Of a stretch of 64,000 bases of DNA, positions 7,671-17,169 are shown piece after piece; the first letter of the stretch is position 1; the number at the start of each line of letters is the position of its first letter. The notes beneath the pieces were generated by a model, which had not been told where the DNA came from, made no database searches, and saw nothing but the letters and a program-made list of their open reading frames with translations. This DNA comes from Contendibacter sp031732755 (lineage in GTDB: Bacteria; Pseudomonadota; Gammaproteobacteria; Competibacterales; Competibacteraceae): NCBI GenBank assembly GCA_031732755.1, contig JAVMKI010000065.1:1-64000 (forward strand), written 5' to 3'. Position numbers and translations under genes: made by a program.

Positions 7671-8329
7671 TGCGGCGGTTCCGCCTCATCCAGCGCTTCA
7701 TGGGGATATTGCCGCAGAAACTCCGCCAGACGAGCCTCGGCTTCGGTCATCCGGCCCTGGCGGCGCAACTCGGCGATTTCCGCCCGCCACGCCGCCAGCG
7801 AGCGCCGGATCGCCAGGTCATGGAGATTCACCTTGCCTTCACTCTGTCGGGGCGATTCCACTGAACGTGAAGCCGGCGTGAACGGTTGCGAGACGGCGGA
7901 TGGCGCGGGAACCGCTTGCATCGACGCCGGCGGCGCGGCGGGCACGGACCGGGTGGGTTGGACGCTTTCGGTTCTTGTGGCATCCGGTTTGGCGGCTGGT
8001 TGGGCTTGAGCGCGCGAGGCTTGCTCTTCCAGCACGGCTGGCGTCTTGTCCAGTCCGCCGACCAGCGGCGATAGACGCCACACCCCCACCACCAGCACTA
8101 CCGTTGCCGCCAAGGCTACGGGGGCTGCCCAAAACCGGGAATCGCGGAGACGAGACCGGGAAATGACCGGCGTTGGGTGCGATTTTACCGCAGTTCGCGC
8201 CGCTGTCAGAATGCGCTGGTCCAACCAGGCCGGCGGTTCGGTATCGCGGGTCGCGCGGTAGAGTTCGGACAAGCGCGCGTCGCGAATTTCATCCGGTTCG
8301 CTCAACGCACTGGGGCGCGGATCGTTCAT
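7667..8329 (-). CDS. Membrane-anchored anti-sigma-factor-like protein
   Basis: A 220-aa protein with a cytoplasmic N-terminus (about 70 aa, LSELYRATRDTEPPAWLD), one membrane segment (FWAAPVALAATVVLVVGVW, about residues 78-96), a Pro/Ala/Ser-rich linker, and a C-terminal helical region (RQGRMTEAEARLAEF) with a tetratricopeptide-like feel. It overlaps the sigma gene upstream by ATGA and the J-domain gene downstream by ATGA. A coupled one-TM protein directly after an ECF sigma factor is the classic anti-sigma arrangement. There is no zinc-binding HxxxCxxC motif, so it is not a ZAS-type anti-sigma. Confidence 0.7.
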   Translation of the reverse strand: MNDPRPSALSEPDEIRDARLSELYRATRDTEPPAWLDQRILTAARTAVKSHPTPVISRSRLRDSRFWAAPVALAATVVLVVGVWRLSPLVGGLDKTPAVLEEQASRAQAQPAAKPDATRTESVQPTRSVPAAPPASMQAVPAPSAVSQPFTPASRSVESPRQSEGKVNLHDLAIRRSLAAWRAEIAELRRQGRMTEAEARLAEFLRQYPHEALDEAEPPQ

Positions 8330-8889
8330 GGCGTCCCTCCCAGACCATGTCGCAACCGGGCAAGGGCGTAACGCAAGCGGCTCTTGACGGTTTCCCGGCC
8401 AGTTCCAGTGGCTTGGGCAATGGCTTCCAGCGACAACCCGGCTTCTTCCTTGAGTAGAAACGCTTCCCGCTGTGCTTCGGGTAATGTACCCAGCAGCCGC
8501 AACAGATGTTCCGCCCGTTGGCGGCGATCTTCCTGATGTTCTGGTTGCGCTTCCATCGGAGCCGGGATTGCGGCCCATTCCGGGCAATCATCGGCGTAGG
8601 AGGCTGGCGGTCGGCGCGCACTGGCGCGGTAGTGGTCGATCAGCCGGTTGTGCGCCAACCGGTACAACCAGGTTGTGAATTTGGCCTGCGCGGCATAGCC
8701 GGTTCGAGCGGCGATCAGTTTCAGCCACACATCTTGAAACAGTTCCTCGGCGACCGCGGGCTGGTTGCACTGGCGTAACAGGTAACGGTACAGCGGCCCC
8801 TTGTGCCGGGCGTATAACTGAGTGAAGGCGTCGGCATCACCCGCGCCGTAGCGCAGCATCAGGGTCTCGTCGGCATCGTCGGTCGGCAT
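8326..8889 (-). CDS. ECF-type RNA polymerase sigma factor
   Basis: A 187-aa sigma-70 family protein. Region 2 spans about residues 15-90 (FTQLYARHKGPLYRYL, then VWLKLI and FTTWLYRLAHNRLIDHYR); region 4 spans about 125-180 (LLGTLPEAQREAFLLKEE, LEAIAQATGTGRETVKSRL, a helix-turn-helix for the -35 element). It should direct a small regulon, held back by the membrane protein encoded next. First gene of a three-gene overlapping operon. The upstream spacer (8890-8961) is short and AT-poor; I see no clear autoregulatory promoter. Confidence 0.9.
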   Translation of the reverse strand: MPTDDADETLMLRYGAGDADAFTQLYARHKGPLYRYLLRQCNQPAVAEELFQDVWLKLIAARTGYAAQAKFTTWLYRLAHNRLIDHYRASARRPPASYADDCPEWAAIPAPMEAQPEHQEDRRQRAEHLLRLLGTLPEAQREAFLLKEEAGLSLEAIAQATGTGRETVKSRLRYALARLRHGLGGTP

Positions 8890-8961
8890 GAAACCGTAAG
8901 GTAAAGGCGTGAAGCGCAGGGCGCAAGACGGTCTTTCAGTACTTCGCCTTGCGCCTTTGGC

Positions 8962-10782
8962 TCAACGCACCATCTGTCCCGATTCTTCGCCCTTGCCGGA
9001 ATCGAGCGATTTGGCTAGTCCCACCAGGGTCAGGAACTCGCCGCGATAACCGTAGGGATCAGGGCCGCGCGCCGTGCGAGCCAGCGCCAGCACATCGTCG
9101 TAACCGAACGCGCCGGTGTAGCGTCCGCCGCGCAAGATTTGGCCGAAGCCGGCCACCGCCGCCGCGAAGCGGAACCGGTCGCTGGCTGCCTTCGCGTCCC
9201 CGACCGCTTGGTCGCGGCGGATCGGCCATTCTAGCAATCGGCTGGCGTCACCATCCGGCTGCTTGTAGCGTAGCCGTAGAAAGGCGATCTCATCGCCGCG
9301 CGCCTCGGCGTTTTCGACGGATTTGCCGTAGCGTAACGGCTCGGTCAAGGCACCGCCGCTGCCCTTGAGAGCGATTTCGTACAGTGCGGTGACCGTGTGG
9401 CCCGCGCCGATGTCGCCGGCATCCACCGCATCGTTGTTGAAATCCTCGCGGCGCAACACCCGGTTTTCGTAGCCGATCAATCGGTATTCCTCGACCACCG
9501 TCGGATTGAACTCGACCTGAATCTTCACATCCTTGGCGATAGTCAGCAAGGTGGCGCTCATCTGCTCGACTAGCGCTTTGTTCGCCTCCCGCAGCGTGTC
9601 GATGTAGGCGTAGTTGCCGTTGCCGGCGTCGGCCAGTTGCTCCATCAACCGGTCGTTGTAATTGCCGGTACCGAAACCGAGCGTGGTCAGGGCAATGCCG
9701 CTCTTGCGCTGGGTTTCCACCAGGTTCTTCAGCGCCTCGAAGCTCACCGTGCCGACGTTGAAATCGCCGTCGGTGGCCAGAATTACCCGGTTGACGCCAT
9801 CCTTGACGAAGTTCTCGCGGGCCAGATTGTAGGCCAGTTGGATACCGGCCCCGCCGTTGGTGGAGCCGCCGGCGCTCAGCCGGTCCAGCGCCGCTTCGAT
9901 TTCCGCCTTCTGGGTGCCCGGCGTCGGCTCCAGCACCAGGCCCGCCGCGCCGGCGTAGACCACGATGGCGACCTTGTCCTCGGGCCGCAGTTGCCGGACC
10001 AGCAATTTCAGCGCCGGCTTGAGCAAACCGATCTTGTCGGGCGACTCCATCGAACCGGACACGTCGATCAGGAATACCAGATTGGCCGGTGGCAACTGGG
10101 TTTTCGGCAGTTCGTAACCCTTGATCCCGACCGCCAGCAATAAGGTTTTTGGATTCCACGGCGTCGGCGCCAGTTCAGTGCTGACCCGGAACGGCGGCTG
10201 GCGGCTGTCCGGCGACGGATAGTCGTAGTCGAAATAGTTGATCATTTCCTCGACCCGCACCGCGTCGCGCGGCGGCAGCCGCCCTTCGTTGAGGAAACGA
10301 CGGACGTTGGCGTAGGCGCCGGTGTCCACGTCGATACTGAACGTGGATACTGGCTGTTCGGCGGCGCGCTTGACCGGGTTGTCTTCCTGGTGGGCGTATT
10401 GCTCGCGGTCAGTCGGCTCACTGGCGGCCCGCAATGCATCCAGGGGCTGGCCAGCCGGTTGGACGCTTTGCGCTGGCGCGGTCCGGGAAAGCAGTTTCTT
10501 CCCTTCGGCGATTGGCTGCATCTCGCCCCTGGCGGCAGGCGCTTGACCGACGACCATTGTGGGGGAAGTCACCGCCGGAGGTGGTGGTGGAGGCAATGCC
10601 GTGGGTTTGGCGCCGCCTTGCTCGGTATGCCGGGCTTCGTTGACGGCGTCCTGCTTGATGACGCCCACGGTTTTATCGGGGATAGGGGGACTGGTGGGCG
10701 CGTCGCCACGCGAGCAGCCAGTGAGCGCGGTCACCAGGACGAGCGCGCTCCAGAGGAACGGTAATGCGAGGAATCGGTTCAT
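8962..10782 (-). CDS. vWA-domain lipoprotein (YfbK family)
   Basis: A 606-aa protein with a lipoprotein signal (LVLVTALTGC, cysteine at about 23), a Pro-rich linker, a vWF-A N-terminal domain (about 125-220, containing FSIDVDTGAYANVRRFL), a vWA domain (about 225-400) with the MIDAS motif DVSGSMES and DGDFN, and the C-terminal DUF3520-like beta domain (to about 600). This is the YfbK organisation. It is anchored to a membrane on the periplasmic side. It is cotranscribable with the sigma operon (72-bp spacer, same strand), the common pairing of sigma, anti-sigma and vWA proteins. Metal-dependent protein binding is inferred from the MIDAS. Confidence 0.88.
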   Translation of the reverse strand: MNRFLALPFLWSALVLVTALTGCSRGDAPTSPPIPDKTVGVIKQDAVNEARHTEQGGAKPTALPPPPPPAVTSPTMVVGQAPAARGEMQPIAEGKKLLSRTAPAQSVQPAGQPLDALRAASEPTDREQYAHQEDNPVKRAAEQPVSTFSIDVDTGAYANVRRFLNEGRLPPRDAVRVEEMINYFDYDYPSPDSRQPPFRVSTELAPTPWNPKTLLLAVGIKGYELPKTQLPPANLVFLIDVSGSMESPDKIGLLKPALKLLVRQLRPEDKVAIVVYAGAAGLVLEPTPGTQKAEIEAALDRLSAGGSTNGGAGIQLAYNLARENFVKDGVNRVILATDGDFNVGTVSFEALKNLVETQRKSGIALTTLGFGTGNYNDRLMEQLADAGNGNYAYIDTLREANKALVEQMSATLLTIAKDVKIQVEFNPTVVEEYRLIGYENRVLRREDFNNDAVDAGDIGAGHTVTALYEIALKGSGGALTEPLRYGKSVENAEARGDEIAFLRLRYKQPDGDASRLLEWPIRRDQAVGDAKAASDRFRFAAAVAGFGQILRGGRYTGAFGYDDVLALARTARGPDPYGYRGEFLTLVGLAKSLDSGKGEESGQMVR

Positions 10783-10949
10783 GGCGGATTCTCAAGAAGT
10801 TTGCGGTTTCGGGACTATCAACGGCGCTAGACTGAAAATGGGGTTAAGCGCCAGACCATGGATGATGGATAATAGATTGATTGACCGTTCGCGCCGCGCT
10901 GTCCGAGTTTTCCCTCCGCACCTCGAAATTCTTGTAAGGACCCACCATC

Positions 10950-11906
10950 ATGGCCACCACGGAAATGCCGCAAATCCCCGGTTACCTTATTGAGAGGATC
11001 ATTGGCAAAGGCGCCATGTCCACCGTTTATCTGGCGGTTCAGGAATCGCTCGACCGGCGTGTGGCGCTCAAGGTGCTGGCGCCCGGCCTGGTTGCCGATC
11101 CCACTTTCGGCAAGCGTTTCGTCAAGGAGGGTAAAATCATCGCCAAACTGAGTCACCCGCATATCGTTACCATTTACGATACCGGTACGTATCAGGACTG
11201 CTCCTACATCGCGATGGAGTATCTGGAAGCCGGCACGTTAAGAGAGCGGATCAAGGCCGGGTTGAGCCCAGAGCAGGCGGTGAAGATTCTGGTCCAGATC
11301 GCGCGGGCGCTCGGTTACGCCCATCGTCAGAACTGTGTCCATCGCGACATCAAGCCCGCCAACATCATGTTTCGCGACGCGGAGACCGCGGTGTTGTCGG
11401 ATTTCGGCATCGCCAAGAATCTAGAGGACAAAACTCAGTTGACCGCCGCCGGCTGGCGAGTCGGCACACCCAACTACATGAGTCCGGAGCAGGCGCTGGG
11501 CAAGCCCATAGACGCGCGCTGCGATCTGTACAGCTTGGGGGTGGTGTTCTACGAGACGCTGACCGGCAGCCGGCCCTACAAGGGCGCCGATGCGTTCGAG
11601 ACGGCACTGATGCATGTCAAGGAGCCGATTCCGATCTTGCCGGAGCCGCTGCGCCAATTTCAACCGGTCACCGACCGGTTGTTGGCCAAGACACCGGAGG
11701 CGCGGTTCGCCAGCGCCGAGGAACTGATCCAAGCCGTCCAGCCAGCGGTGGCTCCTCCCATCGTCGCCACGACAAAACCGCGCCGCTGGTTGCGCTGGCT
11801 GGTCGCGCTGGTGTTGTTGATGACGCTGGCCGGCTTGGGCGCGTTGGCCTGGCGCTACTGGTCGACGACCGGTTCGCCACCGTCCATCCCGCTGCAGCCG
11901 CGTTAA
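10950..11906 (+). CDS. Membrane-anchored Ser/Thr protein kinase (PknB type)
   Basis: A 318-aa Hanks-type kinase. Gly-rich loop IGKGAMSTVYLA, Lys in VALKVL, catalytic loop HRDIKPANIMF, DFGIAKNLE, and APE-like MSPEQALG are all present, so it should be active. A single C-terminal membrane segment (WLVALVLLMTLAGLGALAW, about 284-302) leaves only about 15 residues outside, so there is no PASTA or other sensor domain. It is divergent from the vWA lipoprotein gene with a 167-bp spacer, which suggests shared regulation. AAGGA is present upstream of the ATG. Substrate unknown. Confidence 0.9.
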   Translation: MATTEMPQIPGYLIERIIGKGAMSTVYLAVQESLDRRVALKVLAPGLVADPTFGKRFVKEGKIIAKLSHPHIVTIYDTGTYQDCSYIAMEYLEAGTLRERIKAGLSPEQAVKILVQIARALGYAHRQNCVHRDIKPANIMFRDAETAVLSDFGIAKNLEDKTQLTAAGWRVGTPNYMSPEQALGKPIDARCDLYSLGVVFYETLTGSRPYKGADAFETALMHVKEPIPILPEPLRQFQPVTDRLLAKTPEARFASAEELIQAVQPAVAPPIVATTKPRRWLRWLVALVLLMTLAGLGALAWRYWSTTGSPPSIPLQPR

Positions 11907-11915
11907 CGCCGCCGC

Positions 11916-12323
11916 TCAGTAGGTCATGCAGGCGGCGTTGAGGAGACCGACAGCCAGCGACAGCGCACCGAGAAATCCGCCGGTCGCCACTTGGCCAGCG
12001 GGAATGGCGCGGGCCAGGTCGGGCAGCAGCAGGCGACTGACTCCATAGGCGAGCAGTTGGATGAGCAGGGCGATCAGGCCCCAAATCGCCATGTCCAATA
12101 AACTTACACTATGGGCGATGGCGCTGGCCAATGGCATCACGAAGCCCAGGATGGCGCCGCCCAGGCTGGCCGCCGCCGCCGTGTTGCCTTCGCGGATCAG
12201 GGCAATCTCACGGTAGGGAGTAATGACGAGATACGCCGCCAGGAACAGCAGCAGCAGACCGATGGCGGTGGCGAAATAGACCAGGAATGAGGGCAAACCA
12301 GCCAGGGATTGGGTCAGCATCAT
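11916..12323 (-). CDS. DUF350 membrane protein
   Basis: A protein of about 135 aa with four membrane segments and the DUF350 pattern: FLVYFATAIGLLLLFLAAYL, then TPYREIALIREGNTAAAASLGGAILG (the conserved polar loop and glycine-rich helix), and two more helices. DUF350 is a widespread inner-membrane family of unknown function (E. coli YjfL). I chose the ATG pair preceded by AAGGGA; the open frame continues 34 codons upstream without support. It lies between the kinase (convergent) and the SpoVR gene. Confidence 0.8.
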   Translation of the reverse strand: MMLTQSLAGLPSFLVYFATAIGLLLLFLAAYLVITPYREIALIREGNTAAAASLGGAILGFVMPLASAIAHSVSLLDMAIWGLIALLIQLLAYGVSRLLLPDLARAIPAGQVATGGFLGALSLAVGLLNAACMTY

Positions 12324-12447
12324 GGTTCCCTTGAGCATCGGGCGAGCGGGTGGGAAAGGATAGCCGATTGATTCAGCGATCATCGCTGTTTGAACGAACG
12401 GCCCCACGAATTTCAGGACGACCAACTGCCTGGCCAGCGAACCTCGG

Positions 12448-13956
12448 CTATTTTTTCGCCGGACACTCTCCGACCAGTTCCGCCTTCCCGTGCTCGTCCA
12501 CCGCCTCCAGCCGCACCGTGAAGCCCCACAGCCGGTGTAGATGCTTGAGCACTTCCTGCGTGGTTTCGGGGTGCAAGGGTCGACGGTGATACCGGGTATG
12601 ACGCAGGGTCAGTGACCGGTCCTGGCGATGGGCGACGTTCCAGACCTGAATGTTCGGCTCGCGGCTACCCAAGTTGTACTGATCAGCCAGCGCCAGCCGC
12701 AACCGCCGGTAACCAGGGTCGTCGTGAATGGCGGTGATCTCCAATTCATCCTGCGCGTCGTCGTCGAGCACCGCGAACAGCTTGAAATCGCGCATCACCT
12801 TGGGCGACAGGTATTGCGCGATGAAGCTCTCGTCCTTGAAGTTGCGCATGGCGAAGTCCAACACCTTGATCCAGTCCTGTCCAGCGATGTCCGGGAACCA
12901 ATGACGATCTTCCGCCGTTGGCGTCTGACAGATGCGCTGGATGTCGCTCATCATCGCGAAGCCCAGCGCGTAGGGATTGATCCCGGAGTAGTAGGGGTGG
13001 TCGAATGGCAGTTGATGCACGACGCTGGTGTGCGATTGCAAGAACTCGATCATGAAGCCGTCGTTGACATAGCCCTCGTCGTACAGCCGGTTCATCAAAG
13101 TGTAATGCCAGAACGTGGCCCAGCCTTCATTCATCACCTGCGTCTGGCGCTGCGGGTAGAAATACTGGGCGATCTTGCGGACGATGCGCACGATCTCGCG
13201 CTGCCACGGCTCCAGCAGCGGCGCGTTCTTTTCGATGAAGTACAGCAGGTTTTCCTGCGGTTCGGCTGGATAGCGCCTGGCTTCCTCGGCGGCGGTTTCT
13301 GCGGGCTTGACCGGGATGGTGCGCCACAGGTCGTTGATCTGCGATTGCAGGTATTCCTCCCGCTCGTGCTGGCGCTGTTTTTCCTCGCTGAGCGACAGCG
13401 GCGCCGGGTGTTTGTAGCGATCCACCCCGTAGTTCATCAGCGCGTGGCAGGAATCCAGAAACAGCTCCACGGTCTCCTCGCCATAGCGCTCCTCGCATTC
13501 GGCCACGTAGTTGCGGGCGAACAGCAGGTAATCGATGATGGCGTCGGCGCTGGTCCAGGCGCGAAACAGGTAATTGCCCTTGAAGAAGGAATTGTGGCCA
13601 TAGGCGGCGTGGGCGATCACCAGCGCTTGCATCATGGCGGTGTTTTCCTCCATGAGATAGGCGATGCACGGATCGGAGTTGATCACGATCTCGTAGGCCA
13701 GCCCCATCTGGCCGCGCCGGTAGTTCTTCTCGGTCAGCACGAACTGTTTGCCGTAGGACCAGTGCTTATAGCCCAGCGGCATCCCCACCGACGAATAAGC
13801 GTCCATCATCTGCTCGGCGGTGATGATTTCGATCTGGTTGGGGTAGGTATCCAGACTAAAGTCGTTGCCGGCGATCTGGCCGATGACCTCGTTATAGCGT
13901 TCCAGCATCGAGAACGTCCATTCGGACGATTCGGAAATCAACCGCGACGAACTCAT
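12448..13956 (-). CDS. SpoVR/YcgB family protein
   Basis: A 502-aa protein, close to E. coli YcgB (510 aa). Conserved features include the early segment KHWSYGKQF and the central NEGWATFWHYTLMNRLYDEG, with His residues on either side (HAAYGHNSFF). In E. coli and relatives it is encoded with PrkA (YeaG) and YeaH and is a stress/stationary-phase protein; in Bacillus SpoVR acts in spore cortex formation. The molecular activity is not settled. Third gene of the operon; its ATG overlaps the YeaH stop by 4 bp. Confidence 0.93.
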   Translation of the reverse strand: MSSSRLISESSEWTFSMLERYNEVIGQIAGNDFSLDTYPNQIEIITAEQMMDAYSSVGMPLGYKHWSYGKQFVLTEKNYRRGQMGLAYEIVINSDPCIAYLMEENTAMMQALVIAHAAYGHNSFFKGNYLFRAWTSADAIIDYLLFARNYVAECEERYGEETVELFLDSCHALMNYGVDRYKHPAPLSLSEEKQRQHEREEYLQSQINDLWRTIPVKPAETAAEEARRYPAEPQENLLYFIEKNAPLLEPWQREIVRIVRKIAQYFYPQRQTQVMNEGWATFWHYTLMNRLYDEGYVNDGFMIEFLQSHTSVVHQLPFDHPYYSGINPYALGFAMMSDIQRICQTPTAEDRHWFPDIAGQDWIKVLDFAMRNFKDESFIAQYLSPKVMRDFKLFAVLDDDAQDELEITAIHDDPGYRRLRLALADQYNLGSREPNIQVWNVAHRQDRSLTLRHTRYHRRPLHPETTQEVLKHLHRLWGFTVRLEAVDEHGKAELVGECPAKK

Positions 13957-15224
13957 GACACGCGCCTCCTAAACAAGTCCCGGAACACCGGGTAGATATC
14001 GGCCAACCCGTCGATTTGCCGCATGGCGAATTGCGGATGCGCGGCCTTCACTTCCTCATACGCCTCCCACAGGCTTTGATGGCGGTCCGGGGTGATTTCG
14101 ATGTAGGCGTAGTAGCGGACCAACGGCATGATCCGTTGCAAGAGAATGTCCCGACAAGCCGGCGAGTCATGGTGCCAGTTGTCGCCGTCCGAAGCTTGGG
14201 CCACGTACAAGTTCCAACTGGAGATCGGATAGCGCTCGCGCATGATGTCGGCGGTCAGTTGCAGGGCGCTGGAGACCACGGTGCCGCCGGTTTCCCGCGA
14301 GTAGAAAAATTCCTGTTCGTCCACTTCCTTGGCGACCGTATGGTGACGGATGAACACCACCTCGATCTTTTCGTAATTGCGCTTCAGGAACAGGTACAGC
14401 AGGGTGAAGAAGCGCTTGGCCAGGTCCTTGCGGGCCCGGTCCATCGAGCCGGACACGTCCATGATGCAGAACATCACCGCCTGAGTCGTCGGTTTGGGCT
14501 GCAATACCCGGTTGGCGTAGCGCAGGTCGAAGGTGTCGATGAACGGCACCGCGCGCGCGCGGGCCCGCAGATGCTCGATCTCCTCGACCAGAGCCTTGGC
14601 GCGCGCTGTATCCACCGGCACTTCGGTCAACACCCGTTCCAGTTCCTCCTCGGCCTCGCGCAAGCGCCGGGTATAGGGCGCGGCCAACGCCATCCGCCGC
14701 GCCAGCGCGCCCTTGAGCGAACGCACCACGTCGATGTTGGCCGGGTTGCCGGCGTTGCTGAAGCCGGCCCGCACCGGTTTGAATTCGGTGGCTTTGGCCA
14801 ACTGGGTGCGCACCAGGTTGGGCAGTTCCAGATCCTCGAAGAACAGCTCCAGGAATTCTTCCCGCGACAACTCGAAGACGAAATCATCCTCGCCTTCGCC
14901 GCTATTGCTGGCCTGGCCACTCCCCGCGCCACCGCTCCCGCCGCCGCTCGGTGGCCGCGCGACCCGGTCGCCGGAGATGAATTCCTTGTTGCCGGGATGA
15001 ATCGCTTCGCGTCGCCCGCCCGGTCCGTGACCGAACACCGGTTCGGACAGATCGCGGGCCGGGATGTTGACCTTTTCGCCGTTGTCGATGTCGGTGATGC
15101 TGCGGCCGTTCATGGACTCGGTCACGGCCTTCTTGATTTGGCTCTTGAAGCGCCGAATAAAGCGCTGGCGGTTGACCGAACTCTTGTTCTTGCCGTCCAG
15201 CCGCCGGTCGATGAACGTGGCCAT
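13953..15224 (-). CDS. YeaH/YhbH family protein (DUF444)
   Basis: A 423-aa protein. The first 100 residues are basic and flexible with a Gly/Ser-rich linker (around residue 95-110). The C-terminal half has a vWA-like fold with MFCIMDVSGSM (MIDAS-like DxSxS) and later TGGTVVSSAL. It is a partner of the PrkA kinase in the conserved prkA-yeaH-spoVR operon, where it is a likely scaffold or substrate (established association, mechanism unclear). A 16-bp spacer separates it from prkA. Confidence 0.93.
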   Translation of the reverse strand: MATFIDRRLDGKNKSSVNRQRFIRRFKSQIKKAVTESMNGRSITDIDNGEKVNIPARDLSEPVFGHGPGGRREAIHPGNKEFISGDRVARPPSGGGSGGAGSGQASNSGEGEDDFVFELSREEFLELFFEDLELPNLVRTQLAKATEFKPVRAGFSNAGNPANIDVVRSLKGALARRMALAAPYTRRLREAEEELERVLTEVPVDTARAKALVEEIEHLRARARAVPFIDTFDLRYANRVLQPKPTTQAVMFCIMDVSGSMDRARKDLAKRFFTLLYLFLKRNYEKIEVVFIRHHTVAKEVDEQEFFYSRETGGTVVSSALQLTADIMRERYPISSWNLYVAQASDGDNWHHDSPACRDILLQRIMPLVRYYAYIEITPDRHQSLWEAYEEVKAAHPQFAMRQIDGLADIYPVFRDLFRRRVS

Positions 15225-15240
15225 CAGCGATTTCCTCCGC

Positions 15241-17163
15241 TCAGGATGCCTTGCGAACCCGCAAATACCAGTCGGACAGCAGCCGCACCTGCTTGGGGGT
15301 GTAGCCCTTGGCGACCATCCGGTCCACGAACTCGGCGTGCTTCTTCTGCTCGTCGGCGCTGGCCTTGGCGTTGAAGCTGATCACCGGCAGCAGGTCTTCC
15401 GTGGTCGAGAACATCTTTTTCTCGATCACCGCCCGCAGCTTTTCATAGCTGGTCCAGGCCGGATTGTTGCCGGCGTTGTTGGCGCGCGCCCGCAACACGA
15501 AGTTGACGATCTCGTTGCGGAAATCCTTGGGATTGCTGATGCCCGCCGGCTTCTCGATCTTCTCCAACTCGGCGTTGAGCGCCGCCCGGTCGAACGATTC
15601 GCCGGTATCGGGATCGCGGTATTCCTGATCCTGAATCCAGAAATCGGCGTAGGTCACGTAGCGGTCGAAGATGTTCTGGCCATACTCGGAGTAGGATTCC
15701 AGGTAAGCCTGTTGCAGCTCCTTGCCGATGAATTCGGCGTAGCGTGGCGCCAGGAAGCCCTTGAGATAGGACAGGTACTTTTCCTCGACTTCCGCTGGGA
15801 ACTGCTCGCGCTCGATCTGCCGCTCCAGCACGTAGAGTAGATGCACCGGGTTGGCGGCGACTTCGGTATGGTCGAAGTTGAACACCTGGCTGAGAATCTT
15901 GAAGGCGAACCGGGTGGAAATGCCGGTCATGCCTTCGTCCACGCCAGCGTAGTCACGGTATTCCTGGATCGACTTGGCCTTGGGATCGGTGTCCTTCAAA
16001 TTCTCGCCGTCGTAGACCCGCATCTTGGAGAAGATATTGGAATTCTCCGGCTCCTTGAGCCGGGTCAACACCGAGAATTGCGCCAGCATCGGCAAGGTGC
16101 CGGGCGCGCAGGGCGCGGCGGACAACGAGCTGTGCGTCAACAGTTTCTGGTAAATCTTCACCTCGTCCGATACCCGCAGGCAGTAGGGCACCTTGACGAT
16201 GTAGACCCGGTCCAGAAATGCCTCGTTGTTCTTGTTCCCCTTGAACGATTGCCATTCCGACTCGTTGGAGTGGGCCAAAATGATCCCCTCGAACGGGATG
16301 GCCGACAACCCCTCGGTGCTGTTGTAGTTGCCTTCCTGGGTGGCGGTCAGCAGCGGGTGCAGCACCTTGATCGGCGCCTTGAACATTTCGACGAATTCCA
16401 TCAGACCGCGATTGGCGCGGCACAGCGCGCCGGAGAAGCTGTAGGCGTCCGGGTCATTCTGGGCGAAGTGTTCCAACTGGCGGATGTCCACCTTGCCGAC
16501 CAGCGAAGAAATGTCCTGGTTGTTCTCGTCGCCCGGCTCGGTTTTGGCCACGGCGATCTGATGCAGTACCGAGGGCCACAGCTTGATCACCCGGAACTTG
16601 GTGATGTCGCCGTTGAACTCGCGCAGCCGCTTGGCCGCCCACGGCGACATGATGTGACGCAGATAGCGGCGTGGAATGCCGTAGTCGTCTTCCAGGATCT
16701 GACCGTCTTCGTCGGGGTTGAACAGCCCCAGCGGCGATTCGAACACCGGCGAGCCTTCGATGGCGTACAGCGGCACCCGCTCCATCAGTTGCTTGAGCCG
16801 TTCGGCCAGCGAGGACTTGCCGCCGCCCACCGGGCCGAGCAGATACAGGATCTGTTTCTTCTCTTCCAGTCCCTGAGCGGCGTGGCGGAGGTAGGACACG
16901 ATCTGTTCGATGGCGTCCTCCATGCCGTAAAACTCCGCGAAAGCGGGATAGATCTTGAGCACCTTGTTCTGAAAGATGCGCGACAGCCGGGGATCGTTGC
17001 GAGTGTCCACCAGTTCCGGTTCGCCGATGGCCTGCAACAGCCGCTCGGCGCCGCTGGCGTAGGCGAGCGGATTCTTCTTGCACAGGTCCAGGTATTCTTG
17101 GAGCGAAAGATTCTCTTCGCGGTTCTCTTCGTAGCGCGACAGATAGCGCTTGAAAATTGTCAT
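15241..17163 (-). CDS. prkA: PrkA-type serine protein kinase / AAA+ protein
   Basis: A 640-aa protein (E. coli YeaG is 644). The N-terminal AAA+ domain carries Walker A GPVGGGKSSL (about residue 108-117) and an Asp-rich Walker B region; the C-terminal domain (about 390-640) is the PrkA kinase-like part (YVLERQIEREQFPAE). In Bacillus and E. coli PrkA proteins respond to nutrient stress, with kinase and protease activities both reported for the family. First gene of the prkA-yeaH-spoVR operon. Start chosen at the second of two ATGs because AGAGAGG lies 8 nt upstream of it. Confidence 0.95.
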   Translation of the reverse strand: MTIFKRYLSRYEENREENLSLQEYLDLCKKNPLAYASGAERLLQAIGEPELVDTRNDPRLSRIFQNKVLKIYPAFAEFYGMEDAIEQIVSYLRHAAQGLEEKKQILYLLGPVGGGKSSLAERLKQLMERVPLYAIEGSPVFESPLGLFNPDEDGQILEDDYGIPRRYLRHIMSPWAAKRLREFNGDITKFRVIKLWPSVLHQIAVAKTEPGDENNQDISSLVGKVDIRQLEHFAQNDPDAYSFSGALCRANRGLMEFVEMFKAPIKVLHPLLTATQEGNYNSTEGLSAIPFEGIILAHSNESEWQSFKGNKNNEAFLDRVYIVKVPYCLRVSDEVKIYQKLLTHSSLSAAPCAPGTLPMLAQFSVLTRLKEPENSNIFSKMRVYDGENLKDTDPKAKSIQEYRDYAGVDEGMTGISTRFAFKILSQVFNFDHTEVAANPVHLLYVLERQIEREQFPAEVEEKYLSYLKGFLAPRYAEFIGKELQQAYLESYSEYGQNIFDRYVTYADFWIQDQEYRDPDTGESFDRAALNAELEKIEKPAGISNPKDFRNEIVNFVLRARANNAGNNPAWTSYEKLRAVIEKKMFSTTEDLLPVISFNAKASADEQKKHAEFVDRMVAKGYTPKQVRLLSDWYLRVRKAS

Positions 17164-17169
17164 GGTCAT

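Noticed and set aside
12628..13995. 455-codon open frame on the + strand opposite spoVR
   Set aside because: It is a mirror frame of a strongly conserved gene in GC-rich DNA; no domain, His/Val-rich shadow composition.
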